From NCBI RefSeq assembly GCF_000472445.1, contig NZ_AXAJ01000020.1, forward strand, positions 39,111 to 103,110: a stretch of DNA of 64,000 nt, read 5' to 3'. A program made the position numbers and the translations under genes. Of the stretch, positions 61,013 to 64,000 are shown in pieces (positions within the stretch are counted from its first letter, which is position 1; each line of letters starts with the position of its first letter). The notes below the pieces were generated by a model. It worked only from the letters and a program-made list of their open reading frames with translations. It did no database searches and was not told the origin of the DNA. This stretch comes from Burkholderia sp. WSM2230. Its GTDB lineage: Bacteria; Pseudomonadota; Gammaproteobacteria; Burkholderiales; Burkholderiaceae.

Positions 61013-62425
61013 ATGGTCCGCCAACGCAAAGCAAAGATCGTCGCGACCCTCGGCCCCGCGACATCCGATCTGGAAACGATTACGCAGTTGTTCGACGCCG
61101 GCGCGGACGTGTTCCGGTTGAACTTCAGCCACGGCTCGCACGAGGACCACCGGCGGCGCTATGAACTGGTGCGCGAAGTCGAACGCACGTCAGGCCGGCC
61201 CATTTCGATCCTTGCGGACATGCAGGGACCGAAGCTAAGAGTCGGCCCTTTCGCTGATGGCAGCGTGGCGCTCACCGAGGGCGCCGAATTCGCGCTCGAC
61301 CGCAACCCGGCGCATGGTGACGTCAAGCGTGTCAATTTGCCCCATCCGGAGCTATTCGAGGTGGTCGCTGCTGGCCAGTCGCTGCTTCTCGACGACGGCA
61401 AACTGCGCCTGGAGGTGCTCGAGAACAGCGGCGAGCGGATCCGCACCCGCGTGATCCACGGCGGAATCCTGTCGGATCGAAAAGGGGTGAATGTCCCGGA
61501 CGCGATCTTGCCGATTCCCGTACTGACCCGGAAGGACCTGACCGATCTGGAATTTGCGTTGTCACTTGGCGCCGACTGGATCGCACTGTCGTTCGTCCAG
61601 CGTCCGGAGGATGTAATCGACGCGCGTGCACTCATCGGCGACCGTGCCGGGCTCATGGTGAAGCTGGAAAAGCCGGCGGCGCTTGAGCGACTCGACGAGA
61701 TTGTGAGTGCTGCGGATGCCGTGATGGTGGCACGCGGCGACCTGGGCGTCGAACTTCCACCGGAGCGCGTGCCGGGCGTGCAGAAGCGCATCCTTCGATC
61801 GTGTCGCAGCCACGGCAAGCCGGTGATCATCGCGACTCAGATGCTGGAATCGATGATATCGGCGCCGGTGCCCACGCGCGCCGAGGCATCGGACGTTGCA
61901 ACGGCTATCTACGATGGTGCGGACGCCGTCATGCTATCTGCGGAGTCGGCCAGCGGCGGCTTCCCGGTAAAGGCCGTGGCGATGATGGAGCGGATCATCA
62001 GGGAGGTCGAACAGGATCCTCTCTACCGCAGCCTGCTCGATGCGCAGCACGAGCTTCCGCTCGGCACACCGAGCGACGCGATCTGCGCGGCACTGCGCGA
62101 TGTTGGGCAGACCGTCGGTGCCGTTGCAACAGTTACGTACACGACCTCGGGACACACCAGTCTCAGGGCAGCGCGTCAGCGGCCGGCGGCGCCGATTCTC
62201 AGCATAACGCCACGGCTGTCGACGGCGCGGCGTCTTGCGATGGTGTGGGGCGTGCATTCCACGGTCAGCCCTGACGTCGGGTCGGTCGATGAGATGGTAA
62301 CTGCGGCGTGCGCCATTGCCGCGAGGCAGGGCTTTGCCAAATCAGGCGACCAACTGGCAATCGCCGCGGGCATGCCGTTCGGCGAGTCGGGCACGACTAA
62401 TCTGTTGCGCATTGCTCGAGTCTAA
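61013..62425 (+). CDS. pyk: Pyruvate kinase
   Basis: Glycolytic enzyme of 470 residues that makes ATP and pyruvate from phosphoenolpyruvate. The N-terminus is RKAKIVATLGPATSD and the nucleotide and metal site is RLNFSHGSHEDH. The catalytic lysine is K217 in GLMVKLEKPAAL, followed by MVARGDLGVELP and TQMLESMI. The C-terminal regulatory domain is complete. The start is ATG 61013 or a GTG two codons upstream. It follows pntB after 50 bp. In this cluster it could finish a glycerate-type route from oxalate carbon, or it may be an isozyme tuned to one-carbon growth. Confidence 0.93.
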   Translation: MVRQRKAKIVATLGPATSDLETITQLFDAGADVFRLNFSHGSHEDHRRRYELVREVERTSGRPISILADMQGPKLRVGPFADGSVALTEGAEFALDRNPAHGDVKRVNLPHPELFEVVAAGQSLLLDDGKLRLEVLENSGERIRTRVIHGGILSDRKGVNVPDAILPIPVLTRKDLTDLEFALSLGADWIALSFVQRPEDVIDARALIGDRAGLMVKLEKPAALERLDEIVSAADAVMVARGDLGVELPPERVPGVQKRILRSCRSHGKPVIIATQMLESMISAPVPTRAEASDVATAIYDGADAVMLSAESASGGFPVKAVAMMERIIREVEQDPLYRSLLDAQHELPLGTPSDAICAALRDVGQTVGAVATVTYTTSGHTSLRAARQRPAAPILSITPRLSTARRLAMVWGVHSTVSPDVGSVDEMVTAACAIAARQGFAKSGDQLAIAAGMPFGESGTTNLLRIARV

Positions 62426-62468
62426 GCGCGGCGGCCCACTGAATGCAGCGGGTATAGGGGACGAAAAA

Positions 62469-63026
62469 ATGACAGAAAGAAAGGCAGCTCCTGCCATAGT
62501 TCGATGGTTGCTTCGCTTCGCTCCGCACCCCGTGGCAATCGGCTGGCCGGAGCGCTTTAGATCGTGCGTCGGGGCGCTGTTGGGCATTGCGTTCACAGGT
62601 GGCTCGATGCACGTTCTGCTGGGAGCGGACGCGATGATTCCCCTGCTGGTCGCGCCCATGGGCGCCTCTGCGGTCCTGCTGTTTGGTGTGCCGGCGAGCC
62701 CGCTGGCCCAGCCATGGTCGATCATCGGGGGCAATCTTGTTTCTGCTGCCGTCGGCGTTGCGTGTGGTACCTGGATCGCCGATCCTGTCCAGGCCGGTGC
62801 GCTAGCCGTGGCGCTGGCGATCTGCGCCATGTTTGCGCTGCGTTGTGTGCATCCGCCGTCAGGCGCAGTTGCGCTGACCGCCGTGCTGGGCGGTCCAGCG
62901 ATCCATGCAATGGGCTACCACTTCATCCTCGAACCAATCGCCGTGCAGTCGTTCGCCTTGCTCACTGCGGCAATCGTCTTCCATCTTGTGACCGGACATC
63001 GCTACCCGCACGTCGCTGTTCAATAG
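62469..63026 (+). CDS. HPP-family membrane protein
   Basis: Inner-membrane protein of 185 residues with four or five hydrophobic segments, made only of an HPP domain. Family motifs are LLVAPMGASAVLLFGVPASP (about residues 58-77), PWSIIGGNLVSAAVGVACG and the name-giving HPPSGAVALTAVLGG. Plant and cyanobacterial HPP proteins transport nitrite, and related bacterial ones have no proven substrate. There is no CBS domain, unlike many bacterial forms. GGGGA precedes the ATG. Placed between pyk and the formate dehydrogenase genes, it may move a small anion such as formate or oxalate, which is conjecture. Confidence 0.83.
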   Translation: MTERKAAPAIVRWLLRFAPHPVAIGWPERFRSCVGALLGIAFTGGSMHVLLGADAMIPLLVAPMGASAVLLFGVPASPLAQPWSIIGGNLVSAAVGVACGTWIADPVQAGALAVALAICAMFALRCVHPPSGAVALTAVLGGPAIHAMGYHFILEPIAVQSFALLTAAIVFHLVTGHRYPHVAVQ

Positions 63027-63462
63027 CCGATTGAGAGTTCGACAGGCTGCTCAGCGTCAGCATTAGTGGCAACAACCAGCAATTGTGGATTGCTGAAAAT
63101 GGAACATATCGCCCCAGCCCTGCAGCCATCGCATGCATAAGCGATAGTGAATCCTAAGCATTAGAAACTTTAACTTTCGCTAATTGTTTGCGCGACCCAT
63201 CATGGGCGTAGCCGCAATCGAACAGCCTTTCGATCAAGTGCAGCATTGGTACTGTGACGTGGACCTTCCAGCGCGTGATGGCGATGGGACAAAAGCCGTA
63301 TCCCATGCGACGCCGCTGGATTCTGAACTCTGCTGCGCCCAGCAAGGTTTTGGAAAGTGGCTTTGAACCGTCGCCTCCTGGTTCGCATGAGTGAGCGTCG
63401 TTAAAAACGCGAGTTCCCCAAAGGAATGGCGCATCTCAAGGTGAAAGCATCGCAACGCCGCT
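63027..63462. promoter_or_regulatory. Promoter region of the formate dehydrogenase operon
   Basis: A 436-bp gap before fdsG. The left half holds the AAACTTTAAYTWT element and flanking half-sites: GCGATAG at 63141-63147 and, on the minus strand, TTAGCGAAAG at 63174-63183. Read together they form TTAG-N15-CTAA at 63161-63183. A 60-codon open frame at 63184-63366 has no ribosome site and is not called. Confidence 0.55.
63165..63177 (+). promoter_or_regulatory. AAACTTTAAYTWT element, site D (upstream of fdsG)
   Basis: AAACTTTAACTTT on the plus strand, about 285 bp before fdsG. The wider sequence AGAAACTTTAACTTTCGCTAA differs from site B at only one position over 20. TTA-N8-TAA inside it fits a CbbR-type half-site. 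Confidence 0.55.
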
Positions 63463-63948
63463 GTGCGGGAGATTATCTTGGCCGATTTAGATGAGTTGAT
63501 TGGGCTGCACATCCGCGGCGGCACTTCCCTGCTGGCCGTGCTGCACGCGATTCAGGACGAACTCGGCTACGTGCCGCCTGAAGCCGTTGCGCCGCTCGCG
63601 CGGGTGATGAACCTGTCGCGCGCGGAAGTGCACGGCGTCATCACCTACTACCACCATTTCCGCACGCAGCCGGCCGCGCCCGTAACGGTGCAACTGTGCC
63701 GCGCGGAAGCCTGCCGCAGCATGGGCACCGAGTCCCTCGCACAGCACATCGAGTCGCACACCGGTTGCCGCTTCGACGCGGAGCATCAGACCGGTGCCGC
63801 GGTGGAGCTGGAATCGGTGTATTGCCTCGGTCAATGCGCGCTTTCGCCCGCGATGATGGTCAACGGCACGCTGCACGCCCGGGTCACGCCCCAAAAGTTC
63901 GACGCGATTTTCGCGGCCGCCAGCAAATGCGTGGAGGTGACGGCATGA
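63463..63948 (+). CDS. fdsG: NAD-dependent formate dehydrogenase, gamma subunit
   Basis: Subunit of 161 residues of the soluble molybdenum formate dehydrogenase, homologous to NuoE of complex I. The [2Fe-2S] ligands are C79, C84, C121 and C125 (LCRAEACRSMG, then YCLGQCALSP), the C-X4-C and C-X3-C pattern of the family. EVHGVITYYHHFRTQP is the conserved helical motif. The start is taken as the GTG at 63463; the ribosome site is weak. The fdsB start overlaps its stop (ATGA). The enzyme oxidises the formate released from oxalate and yields NADH. Confidence 0.93.
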   Translation: MREIILADLDELIGLHIRGGTSLLAVLHAIQDELGYVPPEAVAPLARVMNLSRAEVHGVITYYHHFRTQPAAPVTVQLCRAEACRSMGTESLAQHIESHTGCRFDAEHQTGAAVELESVYCLGQCALSPAMMVNGTLHARVTPQKFDAIFAAASKCVEVTA

Positions 63949-64000
63949 CCCGCATCCATGTTCCCCGCGATTCATCGGCACTCGCGCTGGGCGCGGACGC
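63945..64000 (+). CDS. fdsB: NAD-dependent formate dehydrogenase, beta subunit (5' end only)
   Basis: The first 18 codons of the next gene (MTRIHVPRDSSALALGAD) start at an ATG overlapping the fdsG stop by four bases. Order and overlap match fdsG-fdsB-fdsA operons, in which FdsB is the NuoF-like FMN and NAD-binding subunit. The identification is from position and the opening residues only, since the window ends here. Confidence 0.75.
   Translation, partial: MTRIHVPRDSSALALGAD

Noticed and set aside
63184..63366. 60-residue frame before fdsG
   Set aside because: No ribosome site. It overlaps the probable promoter and leader of fdsG, and the opposite strand is open as well.

Overview
The window reads as chromosomal DNA of a Burkholderiaceae beta-proteobacterium, most likely Paraburkholderia. 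The grounds are strong GC bias at third codon positions, DUF4148, DUF2968 and DUF938 proteins typical of that group, an FdsG-type soluble formate dehydrogenase, a 3-hydroxybutyrate oligomer hydrolase of polyhydroxybutyrate producers, and a fused PEP mutase/nucleotidyltransferase. I saw no rRNA, tRNA, phage, insertion sequence or CRISPR array.

Layout. 1-6.2 kb: a LysR regulator cut by the window edge diverges from an OxlT-type oxalate/formate antiporter, followed by a second LysR gene, an aldehyde dehydrogenase and a ketopantoate-reductase-like gene. 6.2-14.1 kb: two LysE-type exporters, a lipoprotein, a YigZ protein, a DsbA-like isomerase, a second FtsI-type penicillin-binding protein and a chemoreceptor. 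14.5-18.5 kb: a three-gene 2-aminoethylphosphonate biosynthesis operon (PEP mutase fused to a nucleotidyltransferase, phosphonopyruvate decarboxylase, AEP transaminase). 18.5-24.5 kb: a PIG-L deacetylase and a MocA plus PaoABC-like molybdenum aldehyde oxidoreductase operon. 24.6-48.6 kb: mostly housekeeping genes (3HB-oligomer hydrolase, exonuclease III, MotAB, DUF2252, polysaccharide deacetylase, SDR, sirtuin, 6-phosphogluconate dehydrogenase, LytM/LysM lipoprotein, threonine aldolase, MFS exporter, glycogen phosphorylase) and several lineage-specific small proteins.

49-64 kb is the most coherent block. A GntR/FCD regulator and a LysR regulator nearly identical to the one at position 1 lie next to oxalyl-CoA decarboxylase (oxc). 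Two formyl-CoA transferase genes follow, enclosing a stand-alone PAS protein and a 78-residue protein. After these come an FAH-family enzyme, pntA-pntB transhydrogenase, pyruvate kinase, an HPP membrane protein and the start of a soluble NAD-formate dehydrogenase operon (fdsG, fdsB). Together with OxlT this gives oxalate uptake, activation, decarboxylation, formate oxidation to NADH and conversion of NADH to NADPH.

The strongest non-coding signal is a 13-bp element, AAACTTTAAYTWT. It occurs with the same polarity relative to the downstream gene before oxlT, the ketopantoate-reductase-like gene, a 109-residue unknown protein next to oxc, and fdsG. I propose it as the shared operator of an oxalate/formate regulon controlled by the duplicated LysR proteins. 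A separate nested inverted repeat lies just upstream of oxc and is a candidate GntR operator.
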